A stretch of 64,000 nt of DNA from Nocardioides flavus (ex Wang et al. 2016) (lineage in GTDB: Bacteria > Actinomycetota > Actinomycetes > Propionibacteriales > Nocardioidaceae): assembly GCF_014653115.1 (NCBI RefSeq), contig NZ_BNAD01000001.1:62001-126000 (forward strand), given 5' to 3'. Under the pieces are notes generated by a model that was given only the letters and a program-made list of their open reading frames with translations, searched no databases and was not told the DNA's origin. Below are positions 28,850-38,282 of the stretch, piece after piece. Each line of letters starts with the position of its first letter. The stretch's first letter is position 1. Position numbers and translations under genes: made by a program.

Positions 28850-30042
28850 CGCGGGCCGGTCTCCCACACCCGCGCCCAGTCGACCTCCATGGTCTCGGGC
28901 AGCTCGCCGTTGAAGCGCGGCAGCTCGTAGTCCGAGGACAGCAGCGACAGGATCAAGAACTCCGGGCGCCCCGACGTCGGGCCCTCGAGCCGCTGGGTGA
29001 CCTGGCCGTCGATGCGGAAGACGTACTCCTCGGGCGTCCACTCCACGGAGAACACGTGGTACTGCTCGGACCAGTCGTCGCCGAGGTCCTCGACGTCGGG
29101 CAGCCAGCCGCCGACGGTCTGCTTCTTGCCGTCCTCGTCGAGGAAGTAGGTGAAGCTGGTCAGCCCGCCCTCGGGGTGGTCGTCGCCGAAGTACTCGATG
29201 ATGTCGATCTCGGCGCCGCCCTTCTGGGGCCCGCCCTCCTGCTGGCCCCCGGCGGCCTGCATCCAGAAGGCGGCGTGCTGTCCGCGCGCGGACTGCGTAC
29301 GGATGCGCGCGGCCGCGAAGCCGTAGGTGAAGTCGTAGGTGCCCTCGGTGCCGACGTGGCCGTTGAGGCGGTAGGGGAACTTCTTGCGGCGCCCCGGCAG
29401 CTGGCACTCGTCGCCCTTGCGGTCGGGGTCCTCCGCGACGCTCAGCTCGAGCACGCCGTCGGTGACCTCGGCGGCCTCGGCGCTGGCGCGCGAGCAGGTG
29501 CGTACGCCGATGTAGCCCTGGTCGCGGGTCCTCCACGAGCCGTCCGCGGTGTCGACCGAGTCCTCGTCGAAGTCGTCGGTGAAGCTGGCCTCGGGCGCAT
29601 CGCCCGTGGAGACCTCGGCGCCGATCGCGTCGTCGCCGTCCCCGACGACGACGTGCAGGTCGCCGTCGGCGCGGCTGGTGAGCGAGACGCGCCCCTCGGC
29701 GTCGGTCTCCTGCTCGTCGACGTCGCTCCAGCCGTCGTCGGTGCGGGCGACGAGGGTGACCTCGGTGCCCTCGTCGACGCCGTCGACGGTGGCGTCGACG
29801 ACCCAGGCCGCGTCATCGGCGGCCTCGGTGTCCTCACCGTTGGCGGCCAGCTGCGGCAGGACGGTGGCGTCGACCGCGTCGCTGCGCTCGTACGCCGGCG
29901 GGGTGTCGCTCTCGCCGGAGGCCGAGCAGGCGGCGGTGACGAAGACCATGGCGAGCGTCCCGGCCAGCAGGCGCTGGGAGCGGCGTACGCGGGGGGCCGG
30001 GCGGCGGGCGGGGCGGTGCGCGAGTCGGGGGGTGCGGCTCAT
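28846..30042 (-). CDS. Exported glycoside hydrolase family 16 protein
   Basis: This 398-residue protein has a signal segment ([15 protein letters not shown], Cys39 as a possible lipidation site although TAAC is an imperfect lipobox) and an acidic region of about 110 residues that looks like an Ig-type module. The GH16 catalytic domain follows. Its active-site motif is EIDIIEYFG at about residues 277-285, the E-x-D-x-(x)-E pattern with nucleophile and acid/base Glu. [23 protein letters not shown] and DWARVWE support the fold. Family members cut beta-1,3- or beta-1,3/1,4-glucans or galactans. It may remodel the polysaccharide made from the downstream locus, or act on environmental glucan. Confidence 0.9.
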   Translation of the reverse strand: MSRTPRLAHRPARRPAPRVRRSQRLLAGTLAMVFVTAACSASGESDTPPAYERSDAVDATVLPQLAANGEDTEAADDAAWVVDATVDGVDEGTEVTLVARTDDGWSDVDEQETDAEGRVSLTSRADGDLHVVVGDGDDAIGAEVSTGDAPEASFTDDFDEDSVDTADGSWRTRDQGYIGVRTCSRASAEAAEVTDGVLELSVAEDPDRKGDECQLPGRRKKFPYRLNGHVGTEGTYDFTYGFAAARIRTQSARGQHAAFWMQAAGGQQEGGPQKGGAEIDIIEYFGDDHPEGGLTSFTYFLDEDGKKQTVGGWLPDVEDLGDDWSEQYHVFSVEWTPEEYVFRIDGQVTQRLEGPTSGRPEFLILSLLSSDYELPRFNGELPETMEVDWARVWETGPR

Positions 30043-30079
30043 TCCAACGAGTCTGACCGACCGCGCCCCGCAGTGCGAA

Positions 30080-30108
30080 TTCACCGAAGGGTGCCTCGTC
30101 GCTACGAT
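30080..30108 (+). promoter_or_regulatory. Candidate promoter for cysDN
   Basis: TTCACC (30080-30085) and TACGAT (30103-30108) are separated by 17 bases and each match the -35/-10 consensus at four of six positions. Initiation would fall about 30 bases upstream of the cysD ATG. Confidence 0.35.
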
Positions 30109-30144
30109 GAACGCTGCTGTCCCTAGAGAGGTCTTCGCCACGCC

Positions 30145-31059
30145 ATGACCAACACCCACGTCGACTACCAGCTGAGTCAGCTGGACCAGCTCGAGGCCGA
30201 GTCGATCCACATCTTCCGTGAGGTCGCCGCCGAGTTCGAGAAGCCGGTCCTGATGTTCTCCGGTGGCAAGGACTCGATCGTCATGCTCCGCCTGGCGGAG
30301 AAGGCGTTCTTCCCTGCCAAGCTGCCGTTCCCGCTGCTGCAGGTCGACACCGGCCTCGACTTCGACGAGGTGCTGTCCACCCGCGACTCGTGGGTCGAGC
30401 GCCTCGGCGCGCGGATGGTCATCGCCACGATCGACGAGGCGATCAAGGCCGGCCACGTCGTCGACGACGGCAAGACCAGCCGCAACCGGATGCAGATCGG
30501 CACGCTGCTCGGTGCCATCGAGGAGAACGGCTTCACCGCCGCCTTCGGTGGTGGCCGCCGCGACGAGGAGAAGGCCCGCGCCAAGGAGCGCGTCTACTCC
30601 CACCGCGACGACTTCGGCCAGTGGGACCCCAAGAACCAGCGCCCCGAGCTGTGGAGCCTCTACAACGGGCGCATCCACGCCGGCGAGCACATGCGGATCT
30701 TCCCGCTGTCCAACTGGACCGAGCTCGACATCTGGAGCTACATCCACCGCGAGCAGATCGAGATCCCCTCGATCTACTTCGCCCACGAGCGCGAGGTCAT
30801 CGAGCGCGACGGCATGCTGCTGTCGGTCGGCCCGGAGATCCAGCCCAAGGGCGGCGAGAAGGTCGAGACCCGGATGGTGCGCTTCCGCACCGTCGGCGAC
30901 CGCACCCAGACCGGCTGCGTGGAGTCCGAGGCCACCGACACCGCCTCGATCATCGAGGAGATCGCCGTGGCCCGGGTCACCGAGCGCGGCGCCACCCGAG
31001 GAGACGACCGGTTCTCCGAGGCCGCCATGGAAGACCGCAAGAAGGAAGGCTACTTCTGA
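30145..31059 (+). CDS. cysD: Sulfate adenylyltransferase subunit 2
   Basis: This 304-residue PP-loop ATP pyrophosphatase carries SGGKDSIVMLRL (from residue 39), LLQVDTGLDFDEVLSTRDSWVE, AAFGGGRRDEEKARAKERVYSHRD, FPLSNWTELDIWSYIHRE and VESEATDTASIIEEI, all CysD hallmarks. With CysN it makes APS from ATP and sulfate. The stop overlaps the cysN ATG by one base. Ribosome-binding site GAGAGG at 30124-30129. Confidence 0.96.
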   Translation: MTNTHVDYQLSQLDQLEAESIHIFREVAAEFEKPVLMFSGGKDSIVMLRLAEKAFFPAKLPFPLLQVDTGLDFDEVLSTRDSWVERLGARMVIATIDEAIKAGHVVDDGKTSRNRMQIGTLLGAIEENGFTAAFGGGRRDEEKARAKERVYSHRDDFGQWDPKNQRPELWSLYNGRIHAGEHMRIFPLSNWTELDIWSYIHREQIEIPSIYFAHEREVIERDGMLLSVGPEIQPKGGEKVETRMVRFRTVGDRTQTGCVESEATDTASIIEEIAVARVTERGATRGDDRFSEAAMEDRKKEGYF

Positions 31060-32372
31060 TGGCCAGCACCCCCCAGACCCAGTCCAGCGCCGGCGAGGAG
31101 GCCGCTGCGGTCACGGAGAACGCCGACCTGCTGCGCTTCGCCACCGCCGGCTCCGTCGACGACGGCAAGTCCACCCTCATCGGGCGGCTGCTCCTCGACT
31201 CCAAGTCGATCTTCGAGGACCAGCTCGAGGCGGTGGAGTCGACCAGCCAGTCCAAGGGCTACGACTACACCGACCTCGCGCTGCTGACCGACGGCCTGCG
31301 CTCCGAGCGCGAGCAGGGCATCACCATCGACGTGGCCTACCGCTACTTCGCGACGCCCAACCGCAAGTTCATCATCGCCGACACCCCTGGCCACATCCAG
31401 TACACCCGCAACATGGTGACCGGCGCCTCGACCGCCGACCTGGGCCTCGTCCTCGTCGACGCCCGCCAGGGCCTCACCGAGCAGTCGCGCCGCCACGCGG
31501 TGCTGCTCTCGCTGCTGCGCGTGCCGCACCTGGTGCTGGCGATCAACAAGATGGACCTCGTCGACTGGTCGGAGGAGGTCTACGAGAAGATTCACCGCGA
31601 GTTCACCCAGTTCGCGACGAAGCTCAACATCCCCGACCTCGAGGTCATCCCGATCTCGGCGCTGCAGGGCGACAACGTCGTCAACCGCTCCGAGAACACC
31701 CCGTGGTACTCCGGGCCGACGCTCATGCACCACCTCGAGCACGTCCACGTCGCCTCCGACCGCGACCTCGTGGACACCCGCTTCCCCGTGCAGTACGTCA
31801 TCCGCCCCAAGTCCGACCAGTACCACGACTTCCGCGGGTACGCCGGCCAGGTCGCCGGTGGCGTGCTGAAGAAGGGCGACGAGGTCGTCGTGCTGCCCAG
31901 CGGCATGACCTCGACCATCTCCAAGGTCGAGCTGTTCGACACCGAGATCGCCGAGGCGTTCCCGCCGATGTCGGTGACGATCCACCTCGAGGACGACGTC
32001 GACGTCTCGCGCGGCGACATGATCGCCCGTCCCAAGAACGCGCCCAAGCCCAGCCAGGACATCGACGCGATGATCTGCTGGATGACCAACGAGCCGCTCA
32101 AGCCGCGGCAGAAGCTGGCCATCAAGCACACCACCCGCACCGGGCGCGCGATGGTCAAGGACATCCAGTACCGCCTTGACGTCAACTCGCTGCACCGCGA
32201 CCAAGAGGCCGGCGAGCTCGGGCTCAACGAGATCGGCCGCGTCCAGCTGCGCACCACGGTGCCGCTGCTGTGCGACCCGTACTCGAAGAACCGCACCACG
32301 GGCTCGTTCATCCTGATCGACGAGGCGACCGGCGTCACCGTCGGCGCGGGCATGATCAACAGCGGCAGCTAG
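31059..32372 (+). CDS. cysN: Sulfate adenylyltransferase subunit 1 (GTPase)
   Basis: This 437-residue protein is a translation-factor-type GTPase. G1 is AGSVDDGKSTLIGRLL (about residues 30-45), G2/G3 EREQGITIDVAYRYF and DTPGHIQYTRNM, G4 NKMDLVDW; domains II and III follow. It lacks a C-terminal APS kinase domain, which in mycobacteria is fused to CysN; the kinase is supplied here by the separate gene at 22969. GTP hydrolysis drives APS synthesis with CysD. A GC hairpin follows the stop. Confidence 0.95.
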   Translation: MASTPQTQSSAGEEAAAVTENADLLRFATAGSVDDGKSTLIGRLLLDSKSIFEDQLEAVESTSQSKGYDYTDLALLTDGLRSEREQGITIDVAYRYFATPNRKFIIADTPGHIQYTRNMVTGASTADLGLVLVDARQGLTEQSRRHAVLLSLLRVPHLVLAINKMDLVDWSEEVYEKIHREFTQFATKLNIPDLEVIPISALQGDNVVNRSENTPWYSGPTLMHHLEHVHVASDRDLVDTRFPVQYVIRPKSDQYHDFRGYAGQVAGGVLKKGDEVVVLPSGMTSTISKVELFDTEIAEAFPPMSVTIHLEDDVDVSRGDMIARPKNAPKPSQDIDAMICWMTNEPLKPRQKLAIKHTTRTGRAMVKDIQYRLDVNSLHRDQEAGELGLNEIGRVQLRTTVPLLCDPYSKNRTTGSFILIDEATGVTVGAGMINSGS

Positions 32373-32390
32373 GACGAGTGACGCAGCTTG

Positions 32391-32408
32391 GCCCACCAGC
32401 GGGTGGGC
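32391..32408 (+). terminator. Hairpin after cysDN
   Basis: GCCCACC (32391-32397) and GGTGGGC (32402-32408) form a perfect 7-bp stem with a four-base loop 18 bases after the cysN stop and ahead of the polysaccharide locus. Confidence 0.5.
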
Positions 32409-32487
32409 GGCCGCGGTCGCGTAAGATCTGCGGGCCGCAGCCGCATGGCCGTATGCGCGCGTGACGTACTCACGGGGGAAAGCGAAA

Positions 32488-33414
32488 ATGCACCTGCTCA
32501 TCACGGGAGGAGCCGGCTTCATCGGCTCCAATGTCGCCGAGATGGCACTGGCCTCAGGCCACCAAGTGACCATCGTCGACGACCTTTCGACCGGCTACGC
32601 CGAGAACCTCGTCGACATGGACGTCGATTTTCTCCAGAGCTCCATCCTCGAGCTCGAGACTCTCGCCAAAGCCATGCGTGGAGTGGACTCGGTTATCCAC
32701 TTGGCGGCTCTCGGCAGCGTCCCTCGGAGCATCAAAAACCCCGTCGCCACGCACGCAGCCAATGCCACCGGCACTCTCACGGTGCTGGAGGCCGCGCGCG
32801 CCGCAGGCGTCAATCACCTACTCGCGGCCTCATCATCCAGCGTCTACGGACTCAATCCCGCACTCCCCAAGCACGAGCGAGAATGGGTGCGCGCCATGAG
32901 CCCGTACGCCGTGACCAAGATGGCGACGGAGCAGTATCCACTCGCCTACCAACAGTCCTATGGCATGGAGACGCTGTCCTTCCGTTTCTTCAACGTCTTT
33001 GGCCCGCGGCAGCGGGCTGGGCACGCATATGCCGCCGTCATCCCTACGTTCATCGATTCGCTTCTCAAGGGCGAGCCGCTGTGGATCAACGGCGACGGCT
33101 TCAACTCGCGCGATTTCACCTACGTCGGCACCGTGTGCCGAGTGTTGCTCGATGCTTGCGAGCGCCGCATCTCGCACCCGGAGCCGGTGAACCTCGCCTT
33201 CGGCACCAACACGAACCTCTTGCAGCTCGTGACCGAAATCGAGCGCACCTCCGGGCTGGCCGCCGACGTACGACACAGGGACCCGCGTCCCGGAGACGTC
33301 CCGCACTCGCAGGCGGACAACCAGTCGCTTCGGTCGCTGTTTCCCGGCGTCATGCCTGTGACGTTGGAGCAGGGCCTCCAAGAAACACTCAACTGGTTCA
33401 AGGAGATTCAGTGA
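32488..33414 (+). CDS. NAD-dependent nucleotide-sugar epimerase/dehydratase
   Basis: This 308-residue SDR opens with [17 protein letters not shown] and has SSSSVYG and SPYAVTKMATEQY (Tyr-x-x-x-Lys). FFNVFGPRQRAGHAYAAVIPTFIDSLLKGEPLWINGDGFNSRDFTYVGTVC matches UDP-GlcNAc/GalNAc 4-epimerases of the WbpP/TviC type better than GalE. With the next gene it would convert UDP-GlcNAc to a UDP-HexNAc uronate. ATG at 32488 (GGGGGAAAG upstream) is chosen over one at 32461. First gene of the polysaccharide locus; stop overlaps the next start by four bases. Confidence 0.88.
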   Translation: MHLLITGGAGFIGSNVAEMALASGHQVTIVDDLSTGYAENLVDMDVDFLQSSILELETLAKAMRGVDSVIHLAALGSVPRSIKNPVATHAANATGTLTVLEAARAAGVNHLLAASSSSVYGLNPALPKHEREWVRAMSPYAVTKMATEQYPLAYQQSYGMETLSFRFFNVFGPRQRAGHAYAAVIPTFIDSLLKGEPLWINGDGFNSRDFTYVGTVCRVLLDACERRISHPEPVNLAFGTNTNLLQLVTEIERTSGLAADVRHRDPRPGDVPHSQADNQSLRSLFPGVMPVTLEQGLQETLNWFKEIQ

Positions 33415-34679
33415 CCGGCACCCTCGTCGTCATCGGACAGGGCTACGTCGGGCTGCCTATGGCCCTACGAGCTGCCGAGGGCGGATTCAAGGTCTATGGC
33501 CTCGACACCAACGCCAAGACCGTCGAAGCGCTCAACTCAGGCTTGTCGCACATCGATGACGTGTCGGACGACGAGCTGCGGCGAGGCCTGAAGAATGGCT
33601 TCGAGGCTTCGGGCGACCCGGCCGTGATCGGGCTGGCCGACGTGGTCCTCGTCTGCGTTCCCACCCCGCTAGCCGAAGAGGGCGGCCCCGACCTGGAGGC
33701 AGTTCGCATGGCCGCCGGGACCATCGGTGACTACATCACGCCCAAGACACTGGCCATCCTGGAATCGACCACCTATCCCGGGACCACCGAGGAAGTGTTT
33801 GCGCCCTTGGTCAGCAAGGGCGGGCTCACGGTCGGCGAGGACATCTTCATCGCCTTCTCCCCCGAGCGCATCGACCCCGGCAACGAGAAGTACGGCGTCC
33901 GCAACACCCCCAAAGTCGTCGGAGGGATGACCGAGGCCTGCACAATCCAGGCAGTGCAATTTTACACCCACTTCGTCGACACGGTCGTCCCTGCCAAGGG
34001 CGCGAAAGAGGCGGAGATGTCCAAGCTCATCGAGAACACCTTCCGTCACGTCAACATCGCCCTGGTCAACGAGATGCTCCGGTTCTCCCACGAGCTGGAC
34101 ATCGACCTGTGGAACGCCATCGATTGTGCTGAGACGAAGCCGTTTGGTTTCATGGCGTTCCGTCCCGGCCCTGGCGTAGGAGGCCATTGCATCCCGGTCG
34201 ACCCGTCATACCTCAGCCATCGGGTCAAAGCACGACTGGGATACTCGTTCCGCATGGTCGAGCTCGCGGAGGAAATCAACACCGCAGCCCCCTTATACGT
34301 CGCAGACCGGGTGAGGGAGCTGCTCAACGAGCGCGAGCGGTCAGTCAAGGGTGCAAAGATCCTGTTGCTGGGCGTAACATACAAAGCGAACATCTCCGAC
34401 ATGCGCGAAAGTCCCGCCGATCCGCTTGCCAAGCGCCTCATCGGCTGGGGCGCAGACGTCTCCTACCACGATCCGCACGTCCCACAGTGGCAGCCTCATC
34501 GGGCTGGCGTCTCACTCACGAGTGTCGAAGACCCTGATCAGGCGGCTTCGGTGGCGGATCTCACCATCCTGCTTCAACTGCACAGCACATACAACTTGCC
34601 CGCTCTCGCGTCGCGCGCGAAGTGCATGCTGGACACTCGTGGCGTTTCCCAGAACGACGGAAGGGTTGCCAAGCTGTGA
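33411..34679 (+). CDS. Nucleotide-sugar 6-dehydrogenase (WbpO/TviB/WecC-like)
   Basis: This 422-residue UDP-sugar dehydrogenase starts VIGQGYVGLPMALRA (NAD fold). LIENTFRHVNIALVNEMLRF and GPGVGGHCIPVDPSYL follow, the latter with the catalytic Cys near residue 259. LLGVTYKANISDMRESPA belongs to the C-terminal UDP-binding domain. The GVGGHCIPVDPxYL variant is typical of enzymes oxidising UDP-N-acetylhexosamines (ManNAc, GlcNAc or GalNAc) to uronates rather than UDP-glucose. Two rounds of NAD reduction convert C6 alcohol to acid. GTG start at 33411 by the overlap. Confidence 0.93.
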   Translation: MTGTLVVIGQGYVGLPMALRAAEGGFKVYGLDTNAKTVEALNSGLSHIDDVSDDELRRGLKNGFEASGDPAVIGLADVVLVCVPTPLAEEGGPDLEAVRMAAGTIGDYITPKTLAILESTTYPGTTEEVFAPLVSKGGLTVGEDIFIAFSPERIDPGNEKYGVRNTPKVVGGMTEACTIQAVQFYTHFVDTVVPAKGAKEAEMSKLIENTFRHVNIALVNEMLRFSHELDIDLWNAIDCAETKPFGFMAFRPGPGVGGHCIPVDPSYLSHRVKARLGYSFRMVELAEEINTAAPLYVADRVRELLNERERSVKGAKILLLGVTYKANISDMRESPADPLAKRLIGWGADVSYHDPHVPQWQPHRAGVSLTSVEDPDQAASVADLTILLQLHSTYNLPALASRAKCMLDTRGVSQNDGRVAKL

Positions 34680-35287
34680 CTGCGGAGTTCTCCCAAAGGA
34701 CACTTGAGGTTTTTCTCCAGCGGCCCAAAGTCAGTATCGAGTTGGGGTGCGGACCGGCTAAACGTGACCCCCAGGCACTCGGCGTGGACGTCCTAGACCT
34801 TCCGGGAGTAGATCTGGTCTCAGATGCCCAAACGTTTCTGCAGAGCCTTCCGGACGGCAGCGTGGACTCCATTTACTCCGAACACTTTCTTGAGCATGTC
34901 CCCAATGCCTACGCACTCGTGGCCGAGTCGAGCCGAGTCCTCAAGGCCGGTGGTCAGTTCCGAGCCGTGATCCCTCACTTCTCGAATCCTTGGTTCTATA
35001 GTGACCCAACTCACTCTACACACTTCGGCCTATACACCTTCGCCTATTGGGTGGAATCGCATCCATTCAGCAGAGGCGTGCCGCATTACAGCACTCCACT
35101 GCCTTTCCATGTGGAATCTGCAAATCACATATTTAAGTCAAATCGCCCGTTTCTCCTTCGGCATGCCTTAAAGAAGACACTCGGGAGTTGGGTGAACACC
35201 TCCCGATGGACGCAGGAATTCTACGAAGAGCATCTGACTTGGATCATGCCTTGTTATGAGATCGACTACAGGCTGACGCGCCTGTGA
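34676..35287 (+). CDS. SAM-dependent methyltransferase
   Basis: This 203-residue class I methyltransferase has SIELGCGPAKRDPQALGVDVLD (motif I with the acidic loop), DLVSDAQTFLQSLPDGSVDSIYSEHFLEHV (motif II area) and SSRVLKAGGQFRAVIPHFS (post motif). It likely methylates a sugar or lipid-linked glycan intermediate. GTG at 34676 overlaps the dehydrogenase stop by four bases. From here the base composition is clearly less GC-rich than the flanks. Confidence 0.85.
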   Translation: MTAEFSQRTLEVFLQRPKVSIELGCGPAKRDPQALGVDVLDLPGVDLVSDAQTFLQSLPDGSVDSIYSEHFLEHVPNAYALVAESSRVLKAGGQFRAVIPHFSNPWFYSDPTHSTHFGLYTFAYWVESHPFSRGVPHYSTPLPFHVESANHIFKSNRPFLLRHALKKTLGSWVNTSRWTQEFYEEHLTWIMPCYEIDYRLTRL

Positions 35288-36213
35288 CGTCGCCATCTCA
35301 ACTTGAAGAGTTCTCCGAGCATGGGATCGGTGCCGTAGTCGTTGCCTACATGTCCGCAGGCACGATTGAGTCCTGCGTGACCAGCTGCCTTGCAGACCCG
35401 CTGACTACCGCGGTCGTGGTCATTGACAACTCGAGCGACCGCGCTACGGAATCGATCGTTTCAGCCATCGCTCAAAACGACTGCCGAGTCCGCTATCGCG
35501 CGGTCCCAAACCTTGGGTTTTCTCGCGGCTGCAATCTGGGCGCGGCTATGTGTGACACGCCGTGGATTGCTTTCGTAAACCCCGACGTAGTGCTTGACAG
35601 ACCCCTATCGGAACTCGCACGCGCGCTTGACACTACATCGTTTTCGGTTGGGGCAGGGATACTCCAAACCCAAGGCGGACGAGCGCACGGCATCAATTGT
35701 CGCCTCTCATTTTCCGTTCGAAGAGAACTTCTTGCGGTTGCCATGGGTCCTACGCGTGTCTACTCTCCGAGGTTCGCTCTTGGAGTCGACGGCTGGACGC
35801 GAGTCGGACAACTCGCCGGCGCGCTCTTGGTAATGCGGACTGCAACATTCCAGAGAATCGGCGGATTTGACGAGCGGTTCGAGCTGTACTACGACGACGT
35901 CGATCTCGCAGTCAACCTTGAGGCGTTCGGAGGCTCGGGCTTGTTGCACGTCCCATGGGGTACCCACTTTGCTGGACAAAGTTCGCGCAGCGTGCCACAT
36001 ATGTCATACGTGGTCGGCAAGGTAAGCCGAGTGCGCTTCCTAGCAAAGCATTACTCGAGATGGCGAGCGGCGCTAGCTGCACTGAGCATTGCTGTAACTG
36101 AATGGGCGGCACGCACGCTGGCCAGGCGCCCGGAGGGGCAATCGGCTCGAAATGAGGCACTGCGTCTGCAGACCAAGGAAGTCTTTCGACCAGGCGTCAA
36201 GGTCCTGAAGTAG
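35284..36213 (+). CDS. Glycosyltransferase family 2 (rhamnosyltransferase-like)
   Basis: This 309-residue GT-A protein has AVVVAYMSAGTIESCVTSCL, VVVIDNSSDRATESIV (nucleotide-binding Asp), RYRAVPNLGFSRGCNLGAAM, WIAFVNPDVVLD (the D-x-D equivalent) and GGFDERFELYYDDVDLAVNLEAFG. The N-x-G-F-x-x-G-x-N and FYEDxDL-like pattern is characteristic of WbbL/RfbN-type rhamnosyltransferases, consistent with the rml genes upstream. Donor and acceptor are inferred. It is the last gene of the forward arm of the locus; an insertion-sequence relic follows. Confidence 0.9.
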   Translation: MTSPSQLEEFSEHGIGAVVVAYMSAGTIESCVTSCLADPLTTAVVVIDNSSDRATESIVSAIAQNDCRVRYRAVPNLGFSRGCNLGAAMCDTPWIAFVNPDVVLDRPLSELARALDTTSFSVGAGILQTQGGRAHGINCRLSFSVRRELLAVAMGPTRVYSPRFALGVDGWTRVGQLAGALLVMRTATFQRIGGFDERFELYYDDVDLAVNLEAFGGSGLLHVPWGTHFAGQSSRSVPHMSYVVGKVSRVRFLAKHYSRWRAALAALSIAVTEWAARTLARRPEGQSARNEALRLQTKEVFRPGVKVLK

Positions 36214-36342
36214 CGCGATAAGCCGACTGGCCGTGATCGATCCAGTCACCGCAAGTCCCACTTGGGTCGAGCGCCCGCTTCCGACCGTGCCGAAAGAAGC
36301 TGACTGGGTCAGGATCAGGTTCTCCGCCACCGCCCACGCAAC

Positions 36343-36785
36343 ATGGGTTCGCGGCGCTCGAGCGCGACCGCGGCGCAGATCGCTGAGTCGCTTGCGTTCG
36401 GCCGCACCGTTCACCACATCGGGTCTGCGCATGATGCGAACGAGCTGGGACCGCTGCTCGAGGAAGCCAACTGGCTGCGGGCCAATGACCAGCGAGGTAC
36501 ACGACCCTCGGCGCACTCCGGCGTCCCCGAGTGCCAAGAAGGCGCCGCCCGCACGGACCGGCTTGTTCCGCGGCGCTCTGGCATCTCCGCCGTCCCGGCA
36601 GTCGTGGCCGACGGTGTGCTCAAGACGTCCCGGCCGCGGTGTACGCCCGCGTCGGATTCGACCTCGTGGACGGCGGAGTCCGTTGCCGGCTGGCGATCCC
36701 ACGCGCAATCGAGCCGATCACTCTGCTGGACGTCCACGTGGCCCTGCAGAGATGCTCGCAGCGCTGCCGGCGGGGCGCCGGGTAG
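36343..36785 (+). pseudogene. Relic of an IS1634-like transposase, frameshifted and truncated
   Basis: One frame reads RRSSATAAQIAESLAFGRTVHHIGSAHDANELGPLLEEA from about 36352, the N-terminal block of actinobacterial IS1634-type transposases ('sGatAvQi...r.v.HiGSAHdeaELa.Ll..A'). After a shift near 36633 a second frame reads AVYARVGFDLVDGGVRCRLAIPRAIEPITLLDV, matching their 'VydrLGFd.vgdevFrdLVLARIIEPTSk.D' block, and ends at a stop at 36783-36785. Both stretches keep coding-like GC3. The DDE catalytic region is absent. No terminal repeats were found. Bases 36214-36342 and 36786-36925 show no gene. Confidence 0.6.
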
Positions 36786-36925
36786 TTCCGGGAGGAGCAA
36801 CCCCAGTCCCGCTCAGCGGGCATAAGTCGCATTCCAGCTGCTGCGATGAGTGATAGCACGGCGCGTTGAACCATTGAATTCGCCGATCGCGGGCGAGTAC
36901 CTGCCGCGCGCGCAATGGCAGACGT

Positions 36926-38239
36926 TCAAGAACGGCGGGAAGGCCGACGGATTGGCTGCGCGCCGCGCCTAGAAGGCGCACGCATAGTCGCCTCACGTCG
37001 TTCCCCCATACGCGCAAGCGAAAGAAACACAGCGAATCCGACAATCAATTGAACGGCGACATCTAGGAAGAACAACCGATACGTTAATGGCAACGTCAGA
37101 ACCAAGACCATGCTCGATGATGAGACCCACGCCCACTCGGGAGCTCCGCGCATAGCACGGCGATGAGATGTCACGGCGACATGCCCCAGGAGCAGGGAGA
37201 GAGCGGCAACCCCGACGATGCCGAAGTCGAACCAGATCTGGCCGAACCCGGTGAAGACGTTGAATGGGATCGGGATAGGCACGAAATCCCCCACGGTATT
37301 TGGTGACGTCGCGACGAATCCCAAAGCTTGCGCGAAGCGCACGATGGCGAAGATGGAGCCCCCCTGTTCTTGAGGGCTGATCCCGTTGTCCATAGACACG
37401 CTGAGGGCAGGTAACCCCCCAGTGAAGTAGAGCACTGGACTCAACGTCCATTGGGGCCAGGAATAGTCAGGGAAGTACATCGAGGCTGTCGAGTTCTTTC
37501 CTAGCTGCCCACCGACGTAGTTGAAAATCAATGTGCCGGCCGTCAGAGTCAACAAAGATAGAAAGATTAGCCGTTTGCGACTGGTCCTCGCGATGAACGA
37601 TCCCACCGAAGAATACGCGAGAAAGGCGATTGCTTGCACGACCAAGCCGACACTGAGGAGCCTGCCTGGGCTCTGAAGGGCAATCATCACAGCGAAGACA
37701 GGAAGTAGCCAGGCCCATCGATATCCAGTCTTCGCCGCATAGATGCCGACACAAGCGAGGATGGGGTTAGCGGCGATCAGTAGTGCGGCGATACCTCCCC
37801 CTCGAGCATCGGAAGTTTGCGCCCTTCTGACTTCCTCCATAGTGAGTTGTCCAAAGCTCGAGCCAGTCGCCGCGGCGATCTGGCTCCGGAATGCCAGGAT
37901 TCCGATGAGATCTGCTGCGACGAGCACGGACACCAGAATCAGCAGTCCCGCCAACGGAACCTTAGGCCATGCATTGTGAAGCAACCCCGTGGGCAGAGTT
38001 TGCCCCCTCGGCATGAATGTCGCGGCAAACATCGCCACGACCCCCACTATGGCCACGGTCGCGGCACTCCAACTGACTTCGGCCAGACCGAGCGGATCGA
38101 CCAGCAGGATCGCCGTCGCCCCGACCCAGAGCCAAGAACTGGCAGCGAGTGCGCCAAACCCCTCTCGCTTTGTTGCTACTGCTGCAGAAATCAGCGCGAC
38201 AAGGAGCAAGCACATCACCGGCACGGAGGCGGAACTCAT
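36926..38239 (-). CDS. Wzy-type O-antigen/capsule polymerase
   Basis: This 437-residue polytopic protein has about 11 hydrophobic segments (for example VPVMCLLLVALISAAVATK, AATVAIVGVVAMFAATF, VPLAGLLILVSVLVAADLIG, WAWLLPVFAVMIALQSPGR, IWFDFGIVGVAALSLLLGHVAV) and a large extracytoplasmic loop around NYVGGQLGKNSTASMYFPDYSWPQ. That architecture, with weak sequence signature, and the position beside Wzx, define it as the repeat-unit polymerase. The ATG at 38239 is preferred; one at 38320 would overlap the flippase gene by 38 bases. Moderate GC. Confidence 0.78.
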   Translation of the reverse strand: MSSASVPVMCLLLVALISAAVATKREGFGALAASSWLWVGATAILLVDPLGLAEVSWSAATVAIVGVVAMFAATFMPRGQTLPTGLLHNAWPKVPLAGLLILVSVLVAADLIGILAFRSQIAAATGSSFGQLTMEEVRRAQTSDARGGGIAALLIAANPILACVGIYAAKTGYRWAWLLPVFAVMIALQSPGRLLSVGLVVQAIAFLAYSSVGSFIARTSRKRLIFLSLLTLTAGTLIFNYVGGQLGKNSTASMYFPDYSWPQWTLSPVLYFTGGLPALSVSMDNGISPQEQGGSIFAIVRFAQALGFVATSPNTVGDFVPIPIPFNVFTGFGQIWFDFGIVGVAALSLLLGHVAVTSHRRAMRGAPEWAWVSSSSMVLVLTLPLTYRLFFLDVAVQLIVGFAVFLSLARMGERREATMRAPSRRGAQPIRRPSRRS

Positions 38240-38282
38240 TGACTCCTGTCCTCGCGACCATCCAAAAGATAAGAGTTCCCCT

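Noticed and set aside
30107-30147. A 13-codon frame (MNAAVPREVFATP) ending on the cysD start, a possible leader peptide
   Set aside because: Its ATG overlaps the -10 element of the best promoter, so it would not be transcribed from it, and it has no Cys codons.
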